Assembly (NCBI GenBank): GCA_035636095.1
Contig: DASPZU010000001.1
Coordinates: forward strand, 12,395 to 76,394
DNA from: Gp7-AA10 sp035636095
GTDB lineage: Bacteria; Acidobacteriota; Thermoanaerobaculia; Gp7-AA8
Reading direction: 5' to 3'
DNA length: 64,000 nt
Positions 18,918-27,279 of the stretch are shown here, piece after piece. The notes under the pieces are model-generated. The model was not told the origin of the DNA. It was given only the letters and a program-made list of their open reading frames with translations, and ran no database searches. The number at the start of each line of letters is the position of its first letter. Position 1 is the first letter of the stretch. A program made the translations under genes and the position numbers.

Positions 18918-21900
18918 ATGACCAAGGTGTTCGTTCGGCAGTTCGTCGTCCTGGCAATCCTCACTCTTATCACCATTCCAGCGTTCGCGCAGACCGTCAC
19001 CGGCACCATGAACGGAACGGTCACCGACAAGTCGGGAGCGTCCCTTCCCGGCGTGACGGTCACGATTCGAAACGTGGAGACCGGTCTGGAACGGATCGTG
19101 GTGACCGACAAGGCCGGCTTCTACAACGCGCCGTTTCTTCCGCTGGGCCGATACAACGTGCAGGCGGAGCTGGCGGGATTCGGCACGATCCGGCATCAGA
19201 ACGTCGGCGTCGATTTGAATCAGACCGTGGTGCAGGATTTTGTTCTCGCACCGGCGCTGCAGGAGACGGTCACCGTGGCGGCGGATGCGCCGCGCATCGA
19301 CGTCAGCGACGGCGAGGTGAAGCAGACATTCCGCGCCAAGGAGATCGCCAACCTGCCCGTTCCCGATCAGACCAGCTTTCTCCGTCTCGCTTCCATCTTC
19401 GCGGGCTACCAGGAGAATCCGACCAGCGGCCAGGACAATCCGGCCCTCTCGTCGGGATCTTCGGTCAACTTCAACGGCACCGGAACGCGCGGCTCGACCT
19501 TCCAGATCAATGGCGTCAACAACGACGACACCTCTGAAAATCAGCATCGCCAGAATGTTCCGGTGGCGACGATCCAGTCGTTTCAGATCCTGACCAACAA
19601 CTACAGCGCGGAGTTTGGCCGCGGATACGGCGCGGTCGTCCTCGTCCAGACCAAGCAGGGCACCAACAACATCGACGGCGAAGTCTACGGCTACGGGCAG
19701 GACGCCAAGTACGTTTCGCGCGACCGTACCCAGACTTCGCTCGATCACGGCAAGCACTATCGCCGTCAGTTCGGCGCAACCGCCGGTTTCCCCATCGTCC
19801 ACGACACGCTGTTCGGCTTCGTCAACGCCGACGAAGTGCAGGACAAGGGCGATATCCCGACGGTGCGAGGCGTTTTCCTTCCCGGCGATCTCGATCCTTC
19901 CAAACGGCTGACCCTGGGCAACGACACGCCCGCTAACCGAGTGTGGCAGGACTCGATCATTGCCCGATTCCCGCAAAGCGCACCCAACGCGACCAACATC
20001 GCCTCGCGCGCCTACTTGAACTTCCAGCACCAAAACGTTCCAAAACGCGATGGCGCGGCGCGGCTCGACTTCAACGGCGGCGTCCGCAATGTGCTGACCG
20101 GTCGCTATCAACGGTCGCACCAGGAAATGCATCCGGGAGAATTGATCATCGGCGAAGAGGCCGGGCAGGTGACCTATCAGTCCAACGCCGGCCTCACCTG
20201 GACCAACATGCTCTCGTCCGACACCGTTCAGGAGGCACGTCTCGGGATCGGCCTGCGACACACCGCCTGGACGATCACTGACGACCCGCTGACGCCGGTC
20301 GTCCGAATGTCGGGCGGCACGGGAATCACGTTCACGATTCTCGGAAATGCCGGCGCCTTCCCGATCGTCCGCAATCAGCGCGACGGTCAACTCGTCTACA
20401 ACGTCTCCTCGACGCGCTGGACACACCACACCCTGAAGCTCGGCACCGACTTGCGGCGATCATCGCTCAACGATCGCGCCGATAGCTTCAACCGCGGTTT
20501 CTGGAGTTTTTCGGCGACGTGCCAGGGAACGAACTACGGCACCGCCATCGCGGCGTTCTGGGCCGGCTGCGTCAACTCGTTCACGAAAACATACGGCCCT
20601 GCCTATCTGCAGCACCGGCTGACTGAAGAGAACGTGTACGCGCAGGACGACTGGCGTCCCGTGGACAACCTCGTCCTCAACCTCGGCGCCCGCTACGAGA
20701 ATGTCAGTCCGCCCAAAGAGCGGAACGGTCTCGTGAACTACGGTTTCAGCAGCAGCAGCTACGTCGATCCGCGGCTCGGCTTTGCGTACACGCCCGATTG
20801 GGACCGCAACCGAATTCTGCGCGCGATCACGGGAGGCAATGGGCAGTTCTCGATCCGCGGCGGCTTCGGGATCTTCCACGGGCGCGTTTTCCAGTCGGTC
20901 TTCTCGCAGGGTGGCGCGAGCGTTCGCTATAACCCGCCCAACGCGGCGTCGCTCAACACCTCCTCCACAAACCTGTCCGATCCGCTCAACGGCTTCGTAT
21001 TCACGCCGGGCTTTCAAGCCACGCGCGTAACCGCGACATTTGTCGATCCGAATCTGAAGATGCCCGAGGCCCGGCAGTGGAACCTGACCTTCGAGAGGCA
21101 GGCGTTCTGGAATTCGCGATTCCGCGCCAGCTACATCGGCACGATCGGCAAGGATCTCCTTCAGTATCGATGGGACAATGTTCCGGTGGCCCCGGCGCCT
21201 CCCGGAACAGCAGGGGCAACCTGGGTGGTCGCGGCCGATTGGCAATGCGCCGGAACCGGTCAGACGATTCCAGGCGTTAATACGGCAACGACTACCGCTT
21301 GCCCGAACGCTGTGCCGATCGCCGCGAACGAAGTCAGCTTGCGCGTTCCGCGCACGAATGAGCGTCGTCCGGATGCCCGCTATGGCGACGTGCGCGTGGT
21401 CGGCAATCTCGCCGAGAGCTGGTATCACGCCGGACAGCTCGAGTGGGAGACCGGCGAGTATCACGGCTTCGGCGGGCGCATGACGTACACGTACGGAAAA
21501 GCGCTCGACACCGGCGCCGAGACGACAGACCAGGGCACCGGCGACGTCGGTGTCTTCCCTGCCCGTGATGGACGATTCGATTACGCGAAAGGTTACTCGC
21601 GCTTCGACGTGCGCCATCGATTCACCGCCGCGATGGCTTACTCGCTGCCGTGGCTCAAGAATCGAAACGATTGGATGGGATCGGCGTTAGGCGGCTGGAC
21701 GGTCTCGACCGTCATCCGCTACGCCAGTGGAACGCCGTTCACGATCGTCGACGGGGGCGCGCCCGACGTGCTGTTCCTCGGCACGGGCATGAAGCCGAAT
21801 CGTCCGATCTGCGTCGACAAAAGCTTCTGCAGCGGCGATATCACTGGCCCCTCCGACAACGGCAAGGTCCCGGTGAGCGCGTTCCGCCATGCCGTGTATG

Positions 21901-22202
21901 GCGACACCCTGGAGAGCTTCATCGGCCGCAATTCATACAGGGCCGATGGAACGCAGAGCGTCGACGCCGGCTTGTACAAGAGCTTCAAGATGCCCGGCCC
22001 GCTCGCGTTCATGGTCCGCCTCGATTGCTTCAACGTTTTCAATACCGCGCGCTGGTTTTATCCCGGGAACGACATCAACACGCCCTCGACGTTTGGCAGA
22101 GTGACGCAGACGGCATACATCACCACTGCCAGCCCGAGTAGTGCTCCATCACCGTTGTCGCCGCCGCGGACGTTCCAGCTCGGACTCCGCGTGCTGTATT
22201 GA
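18918..22202 (+). CDS. TonB-dependent receptor with carboxypeptidase-regulatory-like domain (copy 1)
   Basis: This 1094-residue outer-membrane protein starts at ATG 18918 after a strong GGAGGAG ribosome site. A signal peptide (LAILTLITIPAFAQ) is followed by a regulatory-like Ig domain (GTVTDKSGASLPGVTVTIRN, residues ~25-105). Then come a plug domain (FQINGVNNDDTSENQHRQNV, YSAEFGRGYGAVVLVQTKQG) and a long beta-barrel ending FQLGLRVLY with a terminal aromatic. This is the Oar-like class expanded in Acidobacteria; the substrate is unknown, often glycans or peptides. It is strongly similar along its whole length to the next gene, so they are tandem paralogs. Confidence 0.92.
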   Translation: MTKVFVRQFVVLAILTLITIPAFAQTVTGTMNGTVTDKSGASLPGVTVTIRNVETGLERIVVTDKAGFYNAPFLPLGRYNVQAELAGFGTIRHQNVGVDLNQTVVQDFVLAPALQETVTVAADAPRIDVSDGEVKQTFRAKEIANLPVPDQTSFLRLASIFAGYQENPTSGQDNPALSSGSSVNFNGTGTRGSTFQINGVNNDDTSENQHRQNVPVATIQSFQILTNNYSAEFGRGYGAVVLVQTKQGTNNIDGEVYGYGQDAKYVSRDRTQTSLDHGKHYRRQFGATAGFPIVHDTLFGFVNADEVQDKGDIPTVRGVFLPGDLDPSKRLTLGNDTPANRVWQDSIIARFPQSAPNATNIASRAYLNFQHQNVPKRDGAARLDFNGGVRNVLTGRYQRSHQEMHPGELIIGEEAGQVTYQSNAGLTWTNMLSSDTVQEARLGIGLRHTAWTITDDPLTPVVRMSGGTGITFTILGNAGAFPIVRNQRDGQLVYNVSSTRWTHHTLKLGTDLRRSSLNDRADSFNRGFWSFSATCQGTNYGTAIAAFWAGCVNSFTKTYGPAYLQHRLTEENVYAQDDWRPVDNLVLNLGARYENVSPPKERNGLVNYGFSSSSYVDPRLGFAYTPDWDRNRILRAITGGNGQFSIRGGFGIFHGRVFQSVFSQGGASVRYNPPNAASLNTSSTNLSDPLNGFVFTPGFQATRVTATFVDPNLKMPEARQWNLTFERQAFWNSRFRASYIGTIGKDLLQYRWDNVPVAPAPPGTAGATWVVAADWQCAGTGQTIPGVNTATTTACPNAVPIAANEVSLRVPRTNERRPDARYGDVRVVGNLAESWYHAGQLEWETGEYHGFGGRMTYTYGKALDTGAETTDQGTGDVGVFPARDGRFDYAKGYSRFDVRHRFTAAMAYSLPWLKNRNDWMGSALGGWTVSTVIRYASGTPFTIVDGGAPDVLFLGTGMKPNRPICVDKSFCSGDITGPSDNGKVPVSAFRHAVYGDTLESFIGRNSYRADGTQSVDAGLYKSFKMPGPLAFMVRLDCFNVFNTARWFYPGNDINTPSTFGRVTQTAYITTASPSSAPSPLSPPRTFQLGLRVLY

Positions 22203-22214
22203 TTTCCATCCCGA

Positions 22215-22239
22215 GCGGGGCGGCCTTTGGCCGCCCCGC
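22215..22239. terminator. GC-rich hairpin after TonB receptor copy 1
   Basis: A perfect 11-bp stem (22215-22225 with 22229-22239) with a TTT loop lies 12 bp after the stop codon. No T-run follows, so termination may be partial or serve as 3'-end protection. Confidence 0.7.
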
Positions 22240-22242
22240 GCC

Positions 22243-22271
22243 TTGACTCCATCCCTCTCGCAAAGTAGCTT
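22243..22271 (+). promoter_or_regulatory. Predicted sigma-70 promoter of second TonB receptor
   Basis: TTGACT (22243-22248), 17 bp, TAGCTT (22266-22271). The predicted transcription start near 22278 falls within the left arm of the inverted repeat at 22271-22300. Confidence 0.6.
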
Positions 22272-22300
22272 CTCCTCCACCTAATCAATCGTGGAGGAGA
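22271..22300 (+). promoter_or_regulatory. Perfect inverted repeat covering the Shine-Dalgarno of TonB receptor copy 2
   Basis: TCTCCTCCAC (22271-22280), a 10-nt spacer, GTGGAGGAGA (22291-22300): a perfect 10-bp stem whose right arm contains the GGAGGAG ribosome site of the ATG at 22304. It could be an RNA hairpin masking translation or, since the predicted start of transcription lies inside the left arm, a DNA operator. Confidence 0.65.
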
Positions 22301-22303
22301 GTT

Positions 22304-25300
22304 ATGGCCCGTCGACTTGTCATCCTCTCGTTCGTTCTCGTCCTTTTTCCACTCGCGGTCATCGCGCAGACCGTCACCGGCACATTGGAGGGAACGGTCA
22401 CCGATAAATCGGGAGGCGGGATTCCCGGTGTCACCGTGACCATCCACAACATGGAGACAGGACTCGAACGCGTGACCACGACAAATGCGACAGGAATCTA
22501 CAGCGCACCGTTTCTACCGATCGGCAGATATCGCATCACTGCCGAGCTTTCCGGATTCGGAACGCAGACGGTGCAGAACGTCGGCATCGAGCTGAACACG
22601 ACCACCGTGAAGAACTTCACGATGGCGCCGCAGTTGACGGAAACGGTCACGGTGTCGGCCGACGCGCCGCACATCAACGTCAGCGATGGCGAGATCAAAC
22701 AGACGTTGACCTCGAAAGAGATCATGGATCGCCCCAATCTCAATCCGGCCAGCTTCATCGCTCTGGCGACCATCTTCGCGGGCTTTGACGAGAACCCAAC
22801 TTCCGGTCAGGACAACCCGACTGCTTCGTCCGGTTCCTCGGTCAACTTCAACGGCGCCGGCACGCGCGGTACTACCTTTCAGATCAACGGCGTGAACAAC
22901 GACGACTCCTCGGAAAACCAGCACCGGCAGGGCGTCACGTTGTCGACCATCAAATCATTCCAGATCATCAGCAACAATTACTCTGCTGAATTTGGGCGCG
23001 GCTACGGCGCGGTGGTACTGGTGCAGACCAAATCGGGCACCAACAACATCGACGGCGATGCCTACGAGTACGGGCAGCGGAGCAGGTGGAATTCGAAGAG
23101 TTACTCGCAGCGGATCAACAACGCGCTCAAGGCGCCCAACACCCGCGACGAATATGGTGCGACGGTAGGGTTTCCGATCGTGCGAGATTCCCTCTTCGCC
23201 TACGCGTCAATGGATCGCATCCGGAACGGGGGCCGGCGGACGTTCACGCGTTCGGTTTTGACGCAGGCGGATCTGGCACTACCGCGTCTCACATTGGGGA
23301 ATGACACACCGGCCAACCGAGCCTTTCAGAATTCCATCGTCGGGCTGTTTCCGAAAGAGCTGACGCCGAACGATGTCACCAACCCGCGCGGGATCATCAC
23401 AGTTCAGCCTTTCGATTTTCCAGCCAGTGATAGCACGGCCCGCATGGATTGGAATGCCAAGGTGAACCAGAGCTTGAACGCCCGCTACCAACGGACGCAT
23501 CAAATTTTCACCAATACCGACATCATCCAGGGCGAACAGGCCAATCAGAACAATCGACAGTCGAATTTCGGTTTGACCTGGACCAACATTCTGACCGCCA
23601 ACACCGTGCAGGAAGCGCGCTACGGCCTGGGTCTGCGCAGCACACACGTTCTCATCGCGGCCGGAAACGACACCCCGGTCGTTCGCTTCAGCGGCATCAC
23701 CAACGGGCCGATCATCGGCAACGCGGGCAATTTCCCGATCGATCGCGTGCAGCGCGACAACCAGTTCGTCTACAACCTCTCTTCGGTGCTGTGGGAGAAC
23801 CATACCCTGAAGGCTGGAACGGATATCCGTCTCTCGGAGCTCGACGATCGCGCCGACAATTTCAATCGCGGCTTCTGGACATTCGGAACGCTTTGCAATG
23901 GCGTGACCTATCCGACCGGAATCGCAGCCTTCATGGCCGGCTGCGTGTCGACTTTCCAGAAGGCCTTCGGTCCGAACTATCTGCAGAACCAGATTCGCGA
24001 GGAAAACTTCTACGTTCAGGACGACTGGCACATTTTCCGGAACCTCACCTTGAATCTGGGAGTGCGTCCGGAGTTCGTGGGGGCGCCAAAAGAGCGGCAC
24101 GGTCTCGTCGATTACCAGATGAGCAATCGCCACTACATCGATCCGCGTCTCGGATTCGCATACGTGCCCAGCTGGGGCGGTGAGAATCGCCTGCTCGACA
24201 TCATCACCGGCGGCGAGGGGAGGATGTCCATTCGCGGCGGATTCGGCATCTTCCACGGCCGCGTGTTTCAGTCCATCTTCTCCCAGGGCGGCGCTAACGT
24301 TCGCTTCAATCCGCCCAATGCCAACTTCCTGACCTTCACGAATTCCACCAACATCGCCGATCCGACCAACGGCTTCGTATTCACGCCCGGTCCGGCGCCG
24401 ACACGGGTATCGATCACAACCATCAATCAACATCTTCAGATGCCCGAGACCCATCAATGGAACCTCACCTTCGAGCGTCAGCTCTTCGCGCAGTCACGGT
24501 TGCGTCTGAGCTACGTCGGGACGCAAGCACGCAATCTGCTGCAATACATTCCCTGGAATCTGGCGCAGGATCCGCGGCTCGGCCCGGTTGTCGTTCCGAA
24601 TCATCCCTTCAACGGCGCGCTGGCGGGACAGACGCTCGTGCTGGCCGCCGATTCGATGTGCGCCGGAACTACAGCCGCCACTGTCAACGCGCAGTGCCCA
24701 GTCCCCGTGCCGATCGGCCCGAACGAGGTCAGCCTGCGGACGCTACGCAGCGATCAGCGGCGTCCCGATCCTCGCTATTCGCAGAACCTCGAAGTCACCA
24801 ATCGCGGCAAGAGCTGGTACCACGGCGGGCAGATCGAGTGGGAGTCGGGCCCCATCCACGGATTCCTCGGCCGCTTCAACTACACCTACAGCAAGACCAT
24901 CGACAATGGCTCGGAAGCGACGTTCGTCGGGACGGGTGATATCAACATCTTCCCGATCACGAGCGGCGCCGACGAGTTTTCGCGTGGCTTGTCGCGCTTC
25001 GACACCCGGCATCGCTTCACCTTCAACGGCAGCTATCAGCTTCCGTTCTTCGCGAACCGGCACGATTTCTTCAGCGCCGTTCTGGGAGGCTGGCAGCTCT
25101 CCACCGTCATCAAGTACTCATCGGGAACGCCCTTCACGGTCGTCGACACCGCCGCATTCGACATTGACTTCGACGGCACATCGAATCAGCGGCCGATTCT
25201 CGTCGATCGATCGATGCTGCATCGCCACATCACGCGCAGCGGACAATTGACACCGTCGATGTTCCGGCGGGCCGTTTATGGTGACAAGCTCTCGGACCTG

Positions 25301-25540
25301 GCGCCGCGAAACGCGTTCTATCTCGATGGAACGCGCAACGTCGACGCCTCGCTGTACAAGAACATCAACCTTCCGATGAGCGGTTCCACGGTCCGCCTGT
25401 CGCTCGAGGTTTACAACGTCTTCAACCACGTCCAGTGGGGCTTCCCGAACAATGACATCGCCAGCGCGACATTCGGAACGCTGACCGCACAAGCCAATGG
25501 TCCGCGCATTTACCAGGGAAGCGTGCGCCTGATTTTCTAG
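22304..25540 (+). CDS. TonB-dependent receptor with carboxypeptidase-regulatory-like domain (copy 2)
   Basis: This is a 1078-residue paralog of the preceding gene. The order is the same: signal peptide (VLFPLAVIAQ), regulatory-like domain (GTVTDKSGGGIPGVTVTIHN), plug (FQINGVNNDDSSENQHRQGV, YSAEFGRGYGAVVLVQTKSG) and a large barrel ending YQGSVRLIF. N-terminal and plug regions are nearly identical to copy 1; extracellular-loop segments differ most, as expected for divergent ligand specificity. It has its own promoter and ribosome site and ends in a GC-rich hairpin. No SusD-like partner or TonB/ExbBD genes are nearby. Confidence 0.92.
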   Translation: MARRLVILSFVLVLFPLAVIAQTVTGTLEGTVTDKSGGGIPGVTVTIHNMETGLERVTTTNATGIYSAPFLPIGRYRITAELSGFGTQTVQNVGIELNTTTVKNFTMAPQLTETVTVSADAPHINVSDGEIKQTLTSKEIMDRPNLNPASFIALATIFAGFDENPTSGQDNPTASSGSSVNFNGAGTRGTTFQINGVNNDDSSENQHRQGVTLSTIKSFQIISNNYSAEFGRGYGAVVLVQTKSGTNNIDGDAYEYGQRSRWNSKSYSQRINNALKAPNTRDEYGATVGFPIVRDSLFAYASMDRIRNGGRRTFTRSVLTQADLALPRLTLGNDTPANRAFQNSIVGLFPKELTPNDVTNPRGIITVQPFDFPASDSTARMDWNAKVNQSLNARYQRTHQIFTNTDIIQGEQANQNNRQSNFGLTWTNILTANTVQEARYGLGLRSTHVLIAAGNDTPVVRFSGITNGPIIGNAGNFPIDRVQRDNQFVYNLSSVLWENHTLKAGTDIRLSELDDRADNFNRGFWTFGTLCNGVTYPTGIAAFMAGCVSTFQKAFGPNYLQNQIREENFYVQDDWHIFRNLTLNLGVRPEFVGAPKERHGLVDYQMSNRHYIDPRLGFAYVPSWGGENRLLDIITGGEGRMSIRGGFGIFHGRVFQSIFSQGGANVRFNPPNANFLTFTNSTNIADPTNGFVFTPGPAPTRVSITTINQHLQMPETHQWNLTFERQLFAQSRLRLSYVGTQARNLLQYIPWNLAQDPRLGPVVVPNHPFNGALAGQTLVLAADSMCAGTTAATVNAQCPVPVPIGPNEVSLRTLRSDQRRPDPRYSQNLEVTNRGKSWYHGGQIEWESGPIHGFLGRFNYTYSKTIDNGSEATFVGTGDINIFPITSGADEFSRGLSRFDTRHRFTFNGSYQLPFFANRHDFFSAVLGGWQLSTVIKYSSGTPFTVVDTAAFDIDFDGTSNQRPILVDRSMLHRHITRSGQLTPSMFRRAVYGDKLSDLAPRNAFYLDGTRNVDASLYKNINLPMSGSTVRLSLEVYNVFNHVQWGFPNNDIASATFGTLTAQANGPRIYQGSVRLIF

Positions 25541-25552
25541 GCTTTGTCGAAT

Positions 25553-25574
25553 GGGGCCGGCCGGCGCCGGCCCC
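25553..25574. terminator. GC-rich hairpin after TonB receptor copy 2
   Basis: GGGGCCGGC (25553-25561), CGGC loop, GCCGGCCCC (25566-25574): a perfect 9-bp stem 13 bp after the stop. No T-run is present. Confidence 0.7.
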
Positions 25575-25586
25575 GATGCCCTCATT

Positions 25587-25803
25587 GGGGTCAGGTCTTT
25601 GATTCTCGCTTCACTCTTCAAAGAGTAGAGACTGAAGAGTCAAAGAAGGCTATTCAATCACTCCTTAGCGGGCGACAGCTTTGCGTCGCCCGGCAACGAT
25701 CGTTTTTCGCCGGAACGTGAAAAAACACGCCCCTGCGCCGCGTCGGCGTGCGTACGTCGATCTTCTACTTGTAGAACCGAACGAGAATCAAAGATCTGAC
25801 CCC
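25587..25803. mobile_element. MITE/REP-like element with 22-bp terminal inverted repeats
   Basis: The ends 25587-25608 and 25782-25803 are inverted copies identical at 21 of 22 positions (left begins GGGGTCAGGTC). The 217-bp unit encodes nothing convincing. It contains internal hairpins, such as GGGCGACAGC paired to the later TGCGTCGCCC, and a heptad-periodic palindrome at its left end (25597-25645). GGGGTCAGGTCT-type ends resemble, from memory, repeats mobilised by REP-associated IS200-like transposases; no transposase is present here. Its right end abuts the -35 box of the ABC operon promoter. Confidence 0.65.
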
Positions 25804-25851
25804 TTGACAAAGCGGCCCCGCAGACCTAGTGTATTAGTTGTCTAATACACT
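25804..25851 (+). promoter_or_regulatory. Promoter plus palindromic operator of the GntR/ABC operon
   Basis: TTGACA (25804-25809), 17 bp, TAGTGT (25827-25832). The -10 region overlaps a perfect 10-bp inverted repeat, AGTGTATTAG (25828-25837) and CTAATACACT (25842-25851), with a TTGT centre. YtrA-type GntR repressors commonly bind such palindromes in their own promoter, so autoregulation by the gene at 26006 is likely. Confidence 0.75.
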
Positions 25852-25867
25852 GAGACAGGAGGCCGCC

Positions 25868-26005
25868 ATGAAACACATCCTTGCCGCCCTCATCCTCGCG
25901 CTCATCATGAGCGTGACTCATGCCGCGCGACCGGAGGACAAACCGAAGACCAAGCGATGTCGCGACGTCTCGGCGCTGCATGGCCCCTCCGTTTTGGTCA
26001 GATAA
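25868..26005 (+). CDS. Small secreted peptide, first gene of GntR/ABC operon
   Basis: A 45-residue frame starts at ATG 25868 with a good ribosome site (caggagg, 25856-25862). It translates as an N-terminal hydrophobic signal (MKHILAALILALIMSVTHAA) followed by a short basic tail containing RPEDKPKTKRCRD. The TAA at 26003-26005 is directly followed by the ATG of the GntR gene. It may be a true exported peptide or a leader that sets translation of the regulator. No homology was recognised. Confidence 0.5.
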   Translation: MKHILAALILALIMSVTHAARPEDKPKTKRCRDVSALHGPSVLVR

Positions 26006-26401
26006 ATGTTCGCCATCAATACCGCCGATCCGGCGCCGATCTGGAAGCAAATCGAAGAGGGCATGCGCCGGCTCATCGCCCTCGGTGCGCTCAAGCCTGG
26101 GGCCCCCGTGCCGTCGATGCGGGACCTCGCCCGCGACCTGCGCGTCAATCCCAACACCGTCGCCCGCGCCTATCAGAAGTTGACCGAGGCGGGGGTGCTG
26201 GCGGTGCGGAGGGGGGAGGGGACGTTCGTGGCCGAGCAGCCGGCGCAACCGCGAAAGTCGGAGAAGCACGAGATGTTGCGGGAGGCGGCCATGCGATACG
26301 TCAGCGCGGCCGTGGCGGCGGGGGCGGAGCTGGAGGAAGCGAAGGAAGCAGTGGAAGCCGCGTACCACCGATTGGTGCGCGAAGAGAGGAAACGGGCATG
26401 A
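26006..26401 (+). CDS. GntR-family transcriptional regulator, YtrA subfamily
   Basis: The 131-residue protein has an N-terminal winged helix of GntR type (PIWKQIEEGMRRLIALG, VPSMRDLARDLRVNPNTVARAYQKL, GEGTFVAE; residues ~8-77) and a short helical C-terminal dimerisation tail. The short length and direct linkage to an ABC exporter are typical of YtrA. It probably represses the whole operon by binding the 25828-25851 palindrome. Its TGA overlaps the ATG of the ATPase gene. Confidence 0.92.
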   Translation: MFAINTADPAPIWKQIEEGMRRLIALGALKPGAPVPSMRDLARDLRVNPNTVARAYQKLTEAGVLAVRRGEGTFVAEQPAQPRKSEKHEMLREAAMRYVSAAVAAGAELEEAKEAVEAAYHRLVREERKRA

Positions 26402-27279
26402 GCGAACAGGCGATGGAAGTCTCCAATGTCACCGTCCGATATGGACGCCTGCTGGCGGTCGACCGCGTCACGTTCGCCGTTCCGCGCGGCTCGGTCTACG
26501 CGCTGTTAGGCCGCAACGGCGCCGGCAAGTCCTCGCTGGTGCGCTGCATCCTCGGCCAGCGCGAGCCGCAAATGGGCCGCGTCCATCTCTTCGGCGCCGA
26601 TGTCTGGAATCAGCGCACCGCGCTCATGCAACGCGTGGGAGTGTTGAGCGAAGAGGCCGATGCGCCGCCCGAAATGACGGTCGATCAGCTGGCGCGGTTC
26701 TGCTCGGACATTTACGCCCGTTGGGAGCAGAAGGAAGTCGACGATCGCCTCCGTCGATTCGAGATCGCGCTCGACAGCAAGTTCGGCTCGCTGTCGAAGG
26801 GACAGAAAAAGCAGGTCCTACTCGCGCTGGCGCTGGCAATGTCGCCCGATCTGCTCGTCCTCGACGATCCGACCCTCGGCCTCGACGTGGTGGCGCGCAA
26901 GTCGCTCTTCGAAGAAGTCATCGCCGAGATGGCCGATCGCGGGATCACTGTCTTCCTCACCACGCACGATCTGAGCGGCATCGAGACGCTGGCCGATCGC
27001 GTCGCAATCATGAAGAACGGCACGCTGGTGCTGGAGGAAGATCTCGACGCGCTCAAGGCGCGATTCCGCCGCATCCGATTCGCGGCCCAACCGGTGGCGC
27101 TCGAGCAGAGCGCGCTGCGCACGGCGTTGGTGCGGAGTTGGGGAGCGGGAGCCGAGGCCATCGTTACGAATTATGACGACGTGGCGTTCGAGCGCCTGCG
27201 CACGACCAACGCCGAAGTCTCGGCCATGTCGCTGGAAGAAATTTTCATCGCCGTCTCCGGCGAAGGAGCCCGGTCATGA
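26398..27279 (+). CDS. ABC transporter ATP-binding protein
   Basis: The 293-residue cytosolic ATPase is coupled to the permease that follows. Walker A is GRNGAGKSS (near residue 40), the signature is LSKGQKKQ (near residue 135), Walker B is LLVLDDPTLGLD, and the H-loop is LTTHDLSG. The residue after the Walker B aspartate is Asp instead of the usual catalytic Glu, which may slow hydrolysis. A ~80-residue C-terminal extension follows the ATPase core. Start and stop both overlap neighbours (ATGA), so stoichiometric translation with regulator and permease is expected. Confidence 0.93.
   Translation: MSEQAMEVSNVTVRYGRLLAVDRVTFAVPRGSVYALLGRNGAGKSSLVRCILGQREPQMGRVHLFGADVWNQRTALMQRVGVLSEEADAPPEMTVDQLARFCSDIYARWEQKEVDDRLRRFEIALDSKFGSLSKGQKKQVLLALALAMSPDLLVLDDPTLGLDVVARKSLFEEVIAEMADRGITVFLTTHDLSGIETLADRVAIMKNGTLVLEEDLDALKARFRRIRFAAQPVALEQSALRTALVRSWGAGAEAIVTNYDDVAFERLRTTNAEVSAMSLEEIFIAVSGEGARS

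Noticed and set aside
20460..21617. Long minus-strand open frame (385 codons) inside the first TonB receptor gene; similar ones at 23279-24457 and 7959-8738
   Set aside because: Antisense frames in high-GC genes; translations show no domain, no ribosome site and a composition typical of shadow frames.
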